Assembly: GCA_034104345.1 (NCBI GenBank)
Contig: JAXEDY010000008.1
Location: forward strand, 1 to 64,000
Source of the DNA: HGM11416 sp034104345
GTDB lineage: Bacteria > Bacillota > Clostridia > Christensenellales > Borkfalkiaceae
Length of the DNA: 64,000 nucleotides
Reading direction: 5' to 3'
Below, one piece after another: positions 8,243 through 16,520 of the stretch. The stretch's first letter is position 1. Each line of letters begins with the position of its first letter. The position numbers were made by a program, and so were the translations under genes. The notes below the pieces were generated by a model. The model saw only the letters and a list, made by a program, of their open reading frames with translations. It searched no databases and was not told the DNA's origin.

Positions 8243-8271
8243 ATTATATCCGCAAATAAAAAAAATGTCAA
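8243..8271 (-). promoter_or_regulatory. consensus sigma-A promoter upstream of the ECF transporter gene
   Basis: Perfect TTGACA (8266-8271) and TATAAT (8243-8248) with a 17-bp spacer; the start site would be near 8236, leaving a leader of about 98 nt. Confidence 0.9.
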
Positions 8272-8343
8272 ACATTTTAACTTTGCGCGCGCTTAATGCC
8301 CTTTAAGCTTGCAAAATTTACTTTCGTTTGGATATAACCGCTA

Positions 8344-9177
8344 TTATTTTGCACTTTTTTGCCCGCGTTCGGATAAAAACGCGTTTAAGCAAAGCCCGTT
8401 GGTTACGCCGAGCATCATAAAATAAAGGTAAAGCATGAACATAACGGTCGAAAGCGCCGTGTTATAAGTTTGTTTAAGCCCTTGCCACACGGCAAAGCCC
8501 GCACCGGTAACCTCCCACACCAAAAAACATAAAATAACGCCGTAAACGTTGTTTTTTACGGTATAGTTTTTCGGCGAAGCGAACTTTATCAAAATTGCGC
8601 ACAAAACGGCGTTTACGGCTATTCCGCCGAGATAATAAGCGCAAAACGACGCGACTTTTGGCAAATTAAGCGCGGTTATCGCCGCCGTTCCGAACAAATC
8701 GAGCGACAACGCGCACAAAAACACCAACCCCGCCGAACCGAGCGCGGCAAAGGCTTTTAGTTTTGCTTTTACGCCCGTTTTTAAATCAGTTCCGCAAATT
8801 ATTTCGCCCGATTTTAAAACGTGCGAATAAAGGTGCGTTGCCGAATAAACCGAACTTAACGCCAGAAACACGCTTTTTACACGATTTAAGGCAAACGAAA
8901 CGTTTTCTTCGGCAAGCAGCGACAGTCCGCCGAACGAGCGATAAAGCGTTTTTTCTATTGCTTCCTGCGAAATCCCCATAAATTTGGCGGCAAACGCAAG
9001 CAACCCCGCAAACGGAACGAATCCCGCAAACAAAAAATACGCCAAAGCGCCCGCAAGCGTGGTAACATGCTTTTGAGTGCTGAACGATATATAATTTTTT
9101 ATTGAGTTTTTTATTTTTGCGAACTTGTTTTTTAATAAAAATTTGCCCATACCCGTAAAAAGCAAAATTAAAACCAT
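8344..9177 (-). CDS. YihY/BrkB-family membrane protein
   Basis: A 277-residue integral membrane protein with about six hydrophobic segments after a basic N-terminus. The order of helices and the early segment LAGALAYFLFAGFVPF fit the YihY (formerly BrkB, mis-called RNase BN) family. Its biochemical function is not established. The ATG at 9177 has no clear ribosome site; an ATG nine codons downstream (9150) is an equally good start. Confidence 0.78.
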   Translation of the reverse strand: MVLILLFTGMGKFLLKNKFAKIKNSIKNYISFSTQKHVTTLAGALAYFLFAGFVPFAGLLAFAAKFMGISQEAIEKTLYRSFGGLSLLAEENVSFALNRVKSVFLALSSVYSATHLYSHVLKSGEIICGTDLKTGVKAKLKAFAALGSAGLVFLCALSLDLFGTAAITALNLPKVASFCAYYLGGIAVNAVLCAILIKFASPKNYTVKNNVYGVILCFLVWEVTGAGFAVWQGLKQTYNTALSTVMFMLYLYFMMLGVTNGLCLNAFLSERGQKSAK

Positions 9178-9265
9178 TCTGCGATTTATACGAGTATGAG
9201 CAAACTTATTGTTTTTATTTTTTTATTTTGATTGCCGATTAAAAAAAGTGCAATTTTAACAACCG

Positions 9266-9505
9266 TTAAACTACTATTTTAAATTCTTTAAGCGATTTTG
9301 CCGTGGCTTTTATTATAATCGAAAAGCCTTTGTCGCATGCCGAAACGTCGGTGATTACGTCGCCCGAAAGAGCGAAAAAATCCGAAAGAGCGTAACCTAC
9401 TTCTCTGCTTATAACCCCTTCGGCACCCGCCGAGATTCCCGTTCTGTCCGACTTGATCATGGCGCTTGCCCGCCTTAACGCGGACGAACCTTTTTCTTTT
9501 TTCAT
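9266..9505 (-). CDS. small protein, probable divergent MinE
   Basis: A 79-residue protein with a strong ribosome site (AAGGAG, seven bases before ATG). It is not an obvious match by eye to any family, but its layout parallels MinE: a short basic N-terminal stretch, an amphipathic segment ending in DR (residues 9-21, comparable to the MinD-contact helix AKERL...HDR of clostridial MinE), then about 55 residues with the helix-then-strand pattern of the MinE topological domain. Its size fits and it lies downstream of minD on the same strand, the usual minD–minE order, with a palindromic element between. If it is MinE it would drive MinD oscillation to place the division site. The assignment rests on pattern and context. 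Confidence 0.55.
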   Translation of the reverse strand: MKKEKGSSALRRASAMIKSDRTGISAGAEGVISREVGYALSDFFALSGDVITDVSACDKGFSIIIKATAKSLKEFKIVV

Positions 9506-9564
9506 AAAATTCTCCTTTTTTTCTTTATTTTAAAATTTTTGCGCTTTTAGGGCTGTATTTACTC

Positions 9565-9847
9565 GGTTAGCCGAGCGGGACTAAGCCCCGTCAAGCCTTA
9601 AAGGCGTCTTTTTGCCGCTTTTTTGCAACCGTTCGCTCGTAGTATGTCCAATACAACTTCGTTCACGCTTGCCAAAAATCATCTAAAAATAAGCTCTTTA
9701 AGGTGTGAAACATTTTAGCGGCGATAAATTAAGAAAAATCAAGGCAAACGAACGCAATAATACTTGGCGTATTATAAGCGAGTTTAACGAAGATTTTACA
9801 AATTTTGCGCCGCTAAAACTTAACGGGCTTAAATCCCGCTCGGCTAC
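9565..9847. mobile_element. 283-bp palindromic MITE-like element between minD and the minE-like gene
   Basis: The ends are inverted repeats of about 26 bp: GGTTAGCCGAGCGGGA (from 9565) matches the complement of TCCCGCTCGGCTACC (to 9847), and the repeat continues inward through TAAGCCC. Further inside, the arms remain partly complementary, including two small palindromes around GTAT-GTCCA-ATAC and AATAC-TTGGC-GTATT. There is no open frame or transposase. This is the architecture of a non-autonomous miniature element or a long stem-loop repeat. It fills almost the whole 367-bp gap. Confidence 0.7.
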
Positions 9848-9872
9848 CTTTTTTTCGCAAAAAAATTAACCT

Positions 9873-10679
9873 TTAAAGCACGCGTTTTAATTTTCGCCTG
9901 ATACTTCCCGCTATGCCGAAATATTCTTTGGCGGGATTTTTTATTTTGTTTTTGCCCGAAATTTCGTTATCGGCAAGCCGCAAAAACGCCGCGCCTGCAC
10001 GCGTTCCTTCGTAAAGGCGGCAATCTTTGCATAGCAGAATATCGTCGCTTTGCGGAATAACGCCTATGGCTTTAATTTTTAATAGATTTTCGATTTCGCC
10101 GACCGAAAGCGCGTCGCCCGAAGCCATTAAATCGCCGCGCGCCATGTTTATTACCGCGCTTATTTTTTTTAGGTTATATGAACGCAGAATACTTAAAACC
10201 TTGTCGGCGTCGCGCACGGACGGCAACGCCGAAGTTACTGCGACGATCGCTTCGTCCGCATTAGAAACAGCGCGGTGAAAACCCGCGTCGATACCCGCCG
10301 GGCAATCGAGCAAAATATAATCGAACTTTGTTTTTAATCCTTCGAAAAGCAGTTTTAAGTTGTGCGTGGGCGTTTCTTTAACGCCGTAGGTGTGCCCCGA
10401 ACTTATCATAAACAGGTTTTTGACGGCACTTTCGATTATCGCCTGATTCGCCCTGCAACGTCCTTCGAGAGCGTCGCCTATATCGTAAGCAACGCGCGAT
10501 TCGAGCCCCATAGTCACGTCGAGATTATTAAGCCCGAAATCTAAATCGCAAACGACGGTGCGCTTTCCGCGTTCGGCAAGCGCCGCGCCCATAAAAGCCG
10601 CCACCGTGGTTTTGCCTACGCCGCCCTTGCCCGAAGTTATAACTATAATTTTAGCATATGCGTTTTTACGTTCAGCCAT
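9873..10679 (-). CDS. minD: septum site-determining ATPase MinD
   Basis: Membrane-associated ATPase that positions the division septum. The deviant Walker A is GKGGVGKTT (17-25), then CDLDFGLNNLD and LLDCPAG, all MinD/ParA hallmarks. The C-terminal helix (about residues 251-268, FGIAGSIRRKLKRVL) is amphipathic and basic, the membrane-targeting sequence. Length (268) is normal. No minC is visible in the window; the small gene downstream (9266-9505) may be minE. Confidence 0.93.
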   Translation of the reverse strand: MAERKNAYAKIIVITSGKGGVGKTTVAAFMGAALAERGKRTVVCDLDFGLNNLDVTMGLESRVAYDIGDALEGRCRANQAIIESAVKNLFMISSGHTYGVKETPTHNLKLLFEGLKTKFDYILLDCPAGIDAGFHRAVSNADEAIVAVTSALPSVRDADKVLSILRSYNLKKISAVINMARGDLMASGDALSVGEIENLLKIKAIGVIPQSDDILLCKDCRLYEGTRAGAAFLRLADNEISGKNKIKNPAKEYFGIAGSIRRKLKRVL

Positions 10680-10859
10680 TCGTTTTCCCCCGGAACGCGT
10701 TAAATAAAGGCAGATTTTGAATTTTAAATAAAAAATTAAAATTCGTCTGTTTAAAACGAATTATAGCATTTTTAAAAAGCGAATTTTTAAATAATTAAGT
10801 CGTTTTTTAAGTTGTTTTGCGATTTTTGTAAATTTTCAATCCGTATCGAGAACGCCGGC

Positions 10860-10899
10860 TTGTCCGACCGATTGTCCGCTTGTCCGATCGCCTGTCCGT
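10860..10899. repeat. two 20-bp tandem repeats rich in TGTCCG
   Basis: TTGTCCGACCGATTGTCCGC is followed directly by TTGTCCGATCGCCTGTCCGT (16 of 20 identical), giving four TGTCCG blocks in the gap between minD and ylmC. The rest of this 273-bp gap is AT-rich and shows nothing I can name. Confidence 0.6.
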
Positions 10900-10952
10900 T
10901 TTCTTTTTTTACGTTCAAAATTTAAAGTTTTTTCGTTTAATGCTGAATAAAA

Positions 10953-11291
10953 CTATTCGTCGTATTCGTCGCTTGAAAAATCGCGGTCCGAATCGGCTCC
11001 CCGAACGGATTGCACGTTATCGCTTTCGCCCGCACTTTGCGAAAAGCCGCCGTTTTTAACGCATTTTGCTCCCGGAAGTTTTACTAAAATTGCGTCGGAA
11101 CCGATTTTCTGCACGTCGCAAACGTTTATTTCATATTTTTCGCCGCAGAACGAAAGCGCGTTTTCGGCAAAAAAACTTTTGACGCAGTTTTGTGGGAAAG
11201 TGATTTTCATATCGGTTATTTTGCCAAGTTTTTTACCGTCGGAAACGCTTATAACGTACTTTTTTTTTAGTTCTTTAAAGGTGTATTCCAT
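10953..11291 (-). CDS. YlmC/YmxH-family PRC-barrel sporulation-associated protein
   Basis: A 112-residue protein whose first 80 residues form a PRC-barrel of the YlmC/YmxH type (YVISVSDGKKLGKITDMKI, then a second strand set around CDVQKIGSDAILVK). The tail is acidic and Ser-rich (SDSDRDFSSDEYDE-like). It lies just downstream of sigG, as in many Bacillus and Clostridium genomes. The start is the ATG at 11291, where the conserved domain begins; a longer frame to 11360 lacks support. Molecular function is unknown. Confidence 0.8.
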   Translation of the reverse strand: MEYTFKELKKKYVISVSDGKKLGKITDMKITFPQNCVKSFFAENALSFCGEKYEINVCDVQKIGSDAILVKLPGAKCVKNGGFSQSAGESDNVQSVRGADSDRDFSSDEYDE

Positions 11292-11403
11292 AAAATTACC
11301 CCGCCTTATTTTATTAAAGCGGGGCAAAAAATATTCAAAACGCGCGCAACTTCGGCGCACCGTGATAATATTCCGTTATAATATTCAGATAACGTTCGGA
11401 TAA

Positions 11404-12180
11404 TTAAGTGCAGATAAGTTTTTTGCGCATAAATTTTAAAGCGAGTTTCTCAAGCCGCGAAACCTGCGCCTGCGAAAGCCCCACTTCGCCCGAAATTTCG
11501 GTTTGGGTTTTGCCTTCGTAATATCTTAAATAAATTATCTTTTTTTCGCGCTCGTCGAGTTTTTCAATCGCCGAACTAAGCGCGACTTTTTCGGTCCACT
11601 TTTCGTCGCAGTCGTTTTCGTCTTTCAACTGTTCGAGCAGTTCTATAGATTCGCCTTCTTTATCGTAAACGGGATCGTAAATCGAGGCGTGGTCGGATAT
11701 GGCGTCGAGCGCGTAAACCACTTCTTTTTCCTGAACGGCGAGTTTTTCGGCGATGTCGCCCATCGTTACTTCTTTAAAACCTTTTTCAAGTTCGCTGCGC
11801 GCTTTTAAAGCGCGATAAGCGGTGTCGCGTATGCTGCGCGAAATTCTCAGCCCGCTGTGGTTGCGCACAACGCGCTTTACTTCTCCGAGTATCATAGGTA
11901 CGGCGTAGGTCGAAAACCGAACGCCCAGTTCGTCGTTAAAGTTATCGGTTGCCTTAATAAGCCCTATGCAGCCCGCCTGAAACATATCGTCGGCGCTTAC
12001 TTTAGCATTTGGAAATCTTTTTATTATAGACAAAACAAGGCGGATATTGCCTAAAATAAATTCTTCTTTTGCCGCCTCGTCGCCCTGCTTTATTCTTTTA
12101 AACAGTTCGGCGCTTTGCTTTTGCGTAAGTTTTTTTGCGTTTTCGATGTTATAACCCGAAATTTCTACTTTTCCTTTCAT
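11404..12180 (-). CDS. sigG: RNA polymerase sporulation sigma factor, SigG type
   Basis: A 258-residue sigma-70 family factor directing late forespore transcription. It begins KVEISGYN, resembling the SigG leader KVEICGVD; region 2 contains DDMFQAGCIGLIKATDNF and FSTYAVPMILGE; region 4.2 ends GLSQAQVSRLEKLALKFM. SigF is the nearest alternative, but the N-terminal motif and the ylmC neighbour favour SigG. The ATG follows AAGGAGCGTT. A GCCCCGC/GCGGGG stem near the start of ylmC (11292-11326) could separate the two messages. Confidence 0.88.
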   Translation of the reverse strand: MKGKVEISGYNIENAKKLTQKQSAELFKRIKQGDEAAKEEFILGNIRLVLSIIKRFPNAKVSADDMFQAGCIGLIKATDNFNDELGVRFSTYAVPMILGEVKRVVRNHSGLRISRSIRDTAYRALKARSELEKGFKEVTMGDIAEKLAVQEKEVVYALDAISDHASIYDPVYDKEGESIELLEQLKDENDCDEKWTEKVALSSAIEKLDEREKKIIYLRYYEGKTQTEISGEVGLSQAQVSRLEKLALKFMRKKLICT

Positions 12181-12329
12181 AACGCTCCTTCTTGCCCTTT
12201 TCCTGAAGCAACGGAAAAAGCAAGCCGTTTAATGCGGTTATCTTATTTTTCTCAAACGAAAAGTTTTTATTCTTTTTTGCGCGTTTTTAGCTTATTTTTT
12301 AAATTTCGCCGTTTGTTTTTTAAATTTCG

Positions 12330-12358
12330 TTGCGATATTAAAAAAAATGTGTTAAAAT
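12330..12358 (+). promoter_or_regulatory. probable promoter of the PH-domain gene
   Basis: TTGCGA (12330-12335) and TAAAAT (12353-12358) are 17 bp apart, about 55 bp before the start codon. Confidence 0.55.
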
Positions 12359-12419
12359 AAAATAAAAAAATAGATAAAGTAAAAGTTAAGGCTGAAAAAT
12401 TGAGGCTGAAAAGGTAAAA

Positions 12420-12881
12420 ATGCAGAAATTCAAATATAAATTTACCCCGCTCGCGCTCGTTTTTATAATTTTGGGCATGATTTCGGGGCTTGCATGCGTC
12501 GTTTTAAACGTTATAAGGTTCGTAGGTCTTTTGCAGACGACTACCGCCGCCTCGATCGATTATATGTCGGCTTCGGTTTCGGCAATTATCGGCGTTATCG
12601 CCATCGTTGTGCTGCTTGCCGTCGTTCTTAACTCGTATTATTCGATAGAAAACAAAGATTTCGTTGCCCGCTGGGGCTTTTTCGCAAACAAAATTCCGCT
12701 TAAAGACATTACGGGCATTACCCTTTTCAGACTTACCGATAAACTCGTTATTTATTATTCGACCGATAACTTTTTCGTTATAAACGCAAAACGCACCGAT
12801 TACGAAAACGTTATTACCGCGCTTATGTCGGCTAACAATAAAATCGTTTATATCGAAAATTCGGAAAACGGCAACGATTAA
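12420..12881 (+). CDS. membrane protein with PH-like (YyaB-type) domain
   Basis: A 153-residue protein with two hydrophobic helices (about 11-37 and 50-68) followed by a short beta-rich cytoplasmic domain (VARWGFFANKIPLKDITGIT) that fits the bacterial PH-like domain seen in YyaB-type proteins, in which a strand set surrounds an I/L-x-DI-x-x-I motif. The role is unknown. It is monocistronic on the plus strand, with AAGGT before the ATG and a terminator after the stop. Confidence 0.65.
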   Translation: MQKFKYKFTPLALVFIILGMISGLACVVLNVIRFVGLLQTTTAASIDYMSASVSAIIGVIAIVVLLAVVLNSYYSIENKDFVARWGFFANKIPLKDITGITLFRLTDKLVIYYSTDNFFVINAKRTDYENVITALMSANNKIVYIENSENGND

Positions 12882-12940
12882 AAGTAACCCAAAACGACCG
12901 ATAAAATTATTTTTTCAACGTAAACTTAATAAAAACAAAA

Positions 12941-12974
12941 AGCCCGGTTGCGTTTTTTTTGCAAATCGGGTTTT
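12941..12974. terminator. bidirectional terminator between the PH-domain and PHP genes
   Basis: AGCCCGGTTGCG pairs with TGCAAATCGGGTT; U-rich tracts flank both sides, serving the two convergent genes. Confidence 0.7.
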
Positions 12975-12997
12975 GTTTTAATCTTTTTGTTTTTTCG

Positions 12998-13681
12998 TTA
13001 TTTCGTTTTAAAGGTTTTTTGCTCGCCGTCTAAAATCAATGCGGTTTCCTGTGCGGCAAACAGATATTTTGCAAAATCTTCGGCTGTTTCTATATCGTCG
13101 GGAACAACCATTCCGCCCTTAAAAACGTTTTCTGCCGAGTGATAATCGGTGCCGCATGTAAGTAGCAGTTTATCGCGCCTTGCGATTTCGATGATTTTAT
13201 CCTTTTTGCCGTAATCGAGCGAACTGCAATTTATTTCGATTCCGTTCATATATTTGGTGATTCCCGTATAATCAAGATGCCTTAACGGGTGCGCCTGAAC
13301 GAGAAAAACGTTATTCTGCTCGCACAGCGCGAACAGTTGTTCCTGATTAAGCAAATACAAACATGGACATTTACGCATAAAATCACGCGTTACGCCGTAT
13401 AAAAGCCAGTCGCTGAAAATCGGATCGCTTATGGTAACTTCAACCCCGAAAAGCAATTTAAAATCGTTTTTTTCGGCGTATAACGCGCCGTTTTCCCACT
13501 CTTTTATAAGGCGTTCGGTCCAGTCGGCTTGATTTTTGGGTTCGAAATACCACGACTGGCAATGGTTTGTTAAAACCGCGCCGTTATACCCCGCCGACTT
13601 TTTTTGATCGACTATACCTTCGCATGTGATACGACTGCACATGCTCGCCCCGCTTGAATGAACGTGCGGATCTATAATCAT
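12998..13681 (-). CDS. PHP-domain metal-dependent phosphoesterase
   Basis: A 227-residue PHP-family protein. Metal-binding motifs are DPHVHS (4-9), LTNHCQ, FGVEVTI, QAHPLRHLDY and GTDYHSAE near the C-terminus. Substrate is unknown; relatives hydrolyse phosphate esters of nucleotides or sugars. The start is the ATG at 13681 after GGAGAAATGTT, since the domain begins there and the frame upstream is not conserved-looking. Confidence 0.85.
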   Translation of the reverse strand: MIIDPHVHSSGASMCSRITCEGIVDQKKSAGYNGAVLTNHCQSWYFEPKNQADWTERLIKEWENGALYAEKNDFKLLFGVEVTISDPIFSDWLLYGVTRDFMRKCPCLYLLNQEQLFALCEQNNVFLVQAHPLRHLDYTGITKYMNGIEINCSSLDYGKKDKIIEIARRDKLLLTCGTDYHSAENVFKGGMVVPDDIETAEDFAKYLFAAQETALILDGEQKTFKTK

Positions 13682-13748
13682 AACATTTCTCCGTTTTTTG
13701 CCGCTTGCCGCGCGGAATTTCACCACGCGACTTAATTATGCGGCAACT

Positions 13749-13790
13749 AAAAAACGCCTTAAAACCGCGTTTCTTGCAGAAAAGGCGTTT
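13749..13790 (-). terminator. terminator of the infC–yebC operon
   Basis: On the minus strand AAACGCCTTTT pairs with AAGGCGTTT, followed by a T tract, just after yebC. Confidence 0.75.
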
Positions 13791-13796
13791 AAGTTA

Positions 13797-14537
13797 CTAC
13801 TCTTCTTCTTCGTCTTCGGGAAGGTCTACGTTGTGGTAAATATCCTGAACGTCGTCGTTATCTTCGAATGCGTCGAGCATTTTACGGAAGGTAACTATCT
13901 GGTCGGCGTTTAAGGTTATTTTGTCGTTAGGAACCATTTCGATAGACGCTTCTACGAAGGTATATCCCTTTTCTTCGAAATATTTTCTTACAGCCGAAAA
14001 TGCAGAAGGCGCGGTGCGGATTTCGTAAACGTCGTCCGACGTGATAACGTCGTCGGCGCCTGCGTCGAGCGCGAGTTCGAGCGCTTCGTCTTCGCTTAAA
14101 TCAACGGTACGTTCGATAACGATTACGCCGCGGTTTTCGAACATAAACGATACCGAACCGGTGTTACCCATGCTGCCGCCGTATCTGTCGAAAATGTGGC
14201 GGACTTCGCCGACCGTTCTGTTTTTGTTTTCGGTTAAGGTGCTTACGATAACCGCGCTGCCGCCTACGCCGTAACCTTCGTAAATAAGGTTTTCGTAGTT
14301 TACGTTGCCCAGTTCGCCGGTCGCTTTTTGTATGCTGCGTTTGATGTTATCGTTAGGCATGTTCGCCGCTTTCGCTTTTGCGATAACGTCGGCGAGTTTC
14401 GAGTTTATGGAGGGATCGGCGCCCGCTTTTGCGGCAACCGCTATTTCTCTGCCGATTTTGGTAAAGATTTTACCCTTTGCCGCGTCGGTTTTTGCTTTTT
14501 TATTTTTAATGTTCGCCCACTTGCTGTGTCCTGACAT
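13797..14537 (-). CDS. yebC: YebC/PmpR/TACO1-family protein
   Basis: A 246-residue cytoplasmic protein of the universal YebC family, known as a transcription regulator in some bacteria and as a factor relieving ribosome stalling in others. It starts with the signature MSGHSKWANIKNKK, contains IYEGYGVGG and ENKNRTVGEVRH, and ends with a run of acidic residues. It starts 3 bp after the upstream methyltransferase gene ends, so it is the last gene of the infC operon. Confidence 0.95.
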   Translation of the reverse strand: MSGHSKWANIKNKKAKTDAAKGKIFTKIGREIAVAAKAGADPSINSKLADVIAKAKAANMPNDNIKRSIQKATGELGNVNYENLIYEGYGVGGSAVIVSTLTENKNRTVGEVRHIFDRYGGSMGNTGSVSFMFENRGVIVIERTVDLSEDEALELALDAGADDVITSDDVYEIRTAPSAFSAVRKYFEEKGYTFVEASIEMVPNDKITLNADQIVTFRKMLDAFEDNDDVQDIYHNVDLPEDEEEE

Positions 14538-14540
14538 CTG

Positions 14541-15335
14541 TTATTCTCCTTTAAAATCGTTAAGATTGTTTATCAAGGTGTATAAAGTTATTCCCGCCGC
14601 AATGCCAACGTTTAAACTTTCAACTCCGTTTTGCATGGGAACGCGCACGGTTTTATCCGCCGATTCTTTTAAAAAATTTGATATGCCGTTGCCTTCGTTG
14701 CCGACGCACAAACAAAATTTTTCGGGCGGGTTAAACGAAAACACGTTTTCGCCATTCATATCCGCGCATATAAGTTCTATGCCGTTTTGTTTAAAAAACG
14801 ACGCCGCGTTCTGCTCATCCGTAAAATGAACGTTAAGCCGAAACAGCCCGCTCATCGACGAGCGCACCGCTTTAGGCGAATAAGGATCGGCGCACGAAAT
14901 TAAAAAAACGTCGGTTATTCCCGCGGCGGCGGCAAGCCTTAAAATCGCGCCTACGTTGCCGGGATCTTGCAACCTGTCGAGCAGCAAAGTATGCGTTAAT
15001 CGACCTATAGGCGGGTTTTTGTTGATTTTTACAACGGCTGCTATGCCCTGCGGGGTTATTTCGTCGGCAATGCTTTCAAGCACGTTTTGCGTTACGTTAA
15101 AAAGTTGAACGCCCGCCTTTTCGCTGCCGGCACATGCTTTTTCGATAAGCGAAGCGGCAAGCGGCAAATATTTATCCGTTGCAAAAACCGCGCGGACAAT
15201 CTGCCCCGTTTTAAAGGCTTCGGATACGAGTTTTTCGCCTTCTACAAGGTATTCGCAAAAAACGTCGCGGTTTTTCTTTTGTTTAAGCGACGCGGCGCGT
15301 TTTACGTTTTCGTTCTGCCGTGACGTAATAAGCAT
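14541..15335 (-). CDS. TrmH/SpoU-family RNA 2'-O-methyltransferase (YsgA-like)
   Basis: A 264-residue SPOUT methyltransferase. An N-terminal substrate-binding domain (about 1-100) precedes the knotted catalytic domain with motifs DRLQDPGNVGAILRLA, GNEGNGIS and the C-terminal VESLNVGIAAGI. Family members 2'-O-methylate rRNA or tRNA with SAM. Its place after rplT matches ysgA in Bacillus, which favours a 23S rRNA target; the exact nucleotide cannot be told. Confidence 0.9.
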   Translation of the reverse strand: MLITSRQNENVKRAASLKQKKNRDVFCEYLVEGEKLVSEAFKTGQIVRAVFATDKYLPLAASLIEKACAGSEKAGVQLFNVTQNVLESIADEITPQGIAAVVKINKNPPIGRLTHTLLLDRLQDPGNVGAILRLAAAAGITDVFLISCADPYSPKAVRSSMSGLFRLNVHFTDEQNAASFFKQNGIELICADMNGENVFSFNPPEKFCLCVGNEGNGISNFLKESADKTVRVPMQNGVESLNVGIAAGITLYTLINNLNDFKGE

Positions 15336-15394
15336 AATACACCAAAACGGGCCGCCCTTTATTTAAGTGCAGCCCGTGCTAAACGATTGCTAAA

Positions 15395-15748
15395 TTAGTT
15401 CAACTTCGCTTTTGCGGTTTCGCAAAGAGCGGTGAAGCCCGTCGCGTCGTTTACAGCCATATCTGCAAGCACCTTTCTGTTAAGATTGATGCCGGCTAAA
15501 TTCAGACCGTGCATAAATTTGCTGTAAGACAAACCGTTAAGGCGGCAACCCGCGTTGATTCTTGCGATCCAAAGTTTTCTGAAATCTCTCTTTTTGGCTT
15601 TTCTTCCAACGTAAGCGTAAGCCAACGATTTCATAACAGCCTGGCGGGCTATTCTGTAAAGTTTGCTTTTAGCGCCGAAATAACCTTTCGACAGTTTTAA
15701 TATTTTTCTACGTTTTTTAACGCCGTTTACTGCTCTTTTAATACGCAT
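15395..15748 (-). CDS. rplT: 50S ribosomal protein L20
   Basis: An early-assembly protein of the large subunit, 117 residues. The sequence MRIKRAVNGVKKRRK and LSKGYFGAKSKLYR are typical. In Firmicutes L20 also represses its own operon by binding the infC leader, which here contains an attenuator-like terminator (16544-16580). Confidence 0.98.
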   Translation of the reverse strand: MRIKRAVNGVKKRRKILKLSKGYFGAKSKLYRIARQAVMKSLAYAYVGRKAKKRDFRKLWIARINAGCRLNGLSYSKFMHGLNLAGINLNRKVLADMAVNDATGFTALCETAKAKLN

Positions 15749-15769
15749 AATAACTCTCCTTTAAATAAC

Positions 15770-15970
15770 TTACGCTTTGTAAGGAACGAGATTTTTTACC
15801 ATTTTTTCCTGCGCGTGCGAAACGTAGGTGGTGGTTCTTAATCTTCTTTTTCTCTTGGTGTCTTTTTTAGAAAGGATGTGGCTTTTGTTCTGATGGCCCC
15901 TTTTAACCTTTCCCGTTGCGGTAAGCGAAAAACGCTTTTTAGCACCGCTGTGCGTTTTCATTTTAGGCAT
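15770..15970 (-). CDS. rpmI: 50S ribosomal protein L35
   Basis: A 66-residue basic protein starting MPKMKTHSGAKKRF, the invariant L35 start. It sits between infC and rplT in the conserved order. Confidence 0.98.
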   Translation of the reverse strand: MPKMKTHSGAKKRFSLTATGKVKRGHQNKSHILSKKDTKRKRRLRTTTYVSHAQEKMVKNLVPYKA

Positions 15971-16007
15971 ATTTATTCCTTTTATTCCTCCGAAATTATT
16001 TTTCTAT

Positions 16008-16520
16008 TTAACTTTTTGCGGGAGCAACAATCATTAGGATGTTGCGGTTTTCGGTTAAAGGCTTTTTTTCGACAACCGCGGCGTCGCCTAAAATGGCGGC
16101 GAATCTGTTCATAACGTCTATTCCTAAATCGGAATGGGCGTTCTGACGACCGCGCATACGAATGGATACCTTAACCTTATTGCCTTCCGCCAAAAATTTG
16201 AGCGTTTGTTTGGCTTTTACGTTCAAATCGCCTACGTCGATACTCATCGAAAGCCACATTTCTTTCATTTCGACCGTTTTCTGGTTCTTTTTGGCTTCTT
16301 TAAGGCGTTTTAACGTTTCGAATTTAAACTTGCCATAGTCCATAATTTTGCATACGGGCGGAACGGCGTTGGGCGATATTTTAACCAAATCGAGATCGGC
16401 TTGTTCGGCAAGTTCGAGTGCCGCTCGCGAACTCATAACCCCGAGCATTTCGCCGTCGGCGTTTATAAGCCTTACTTCGCGGTCCCTGATCTCGTTGTTG
16501 ATTTGATGCTGATTTTTAAT
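16008..16520 (-). CDS. infC: translation initiation factor IF-3 with AUU start codon
   Basis: IF-3 binds the 30S subunit and proofreads initiation. The protein of 170 residues starts IKNQHQINNEIRDREVRLI, and the C-domain includes KEMWLSMSIDVGDLNVK and RMRGRQ. No ATG, GTG or TTG precedes the conserved N-terminus; the first methionine (16446-16448) would delete the first 24 residues. The ATT at 16518-16520 follows AAGGAAGGT at nine bases, matching the long-known autoregulated AUU start of infC in many bacteria. Confidence 0.95.
   Translation of the reverse strand: MKNQHQINNEIRDREVRLINADGEMLGVMSSRAALELAEQADLDLVKISPNAVPPVCKIMDYGKFKFETLKRLKEAKKNQKTVEMKEMWLSMSIDVGDLNVKAKQTLKFLAEGNKVKVSIRMRGRQNAHSDLGIDVMNRFAAILGDAAVVEKKPLTENRNILMIVAPAKS

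Noticed and set aside
10787..10918. 43-codon minus-strand frame starting TTG across the TGTCCG repeat
   Set aside because: No ribosome site, no recognised family and a repeat-derived sequence; not enough support for a gene.
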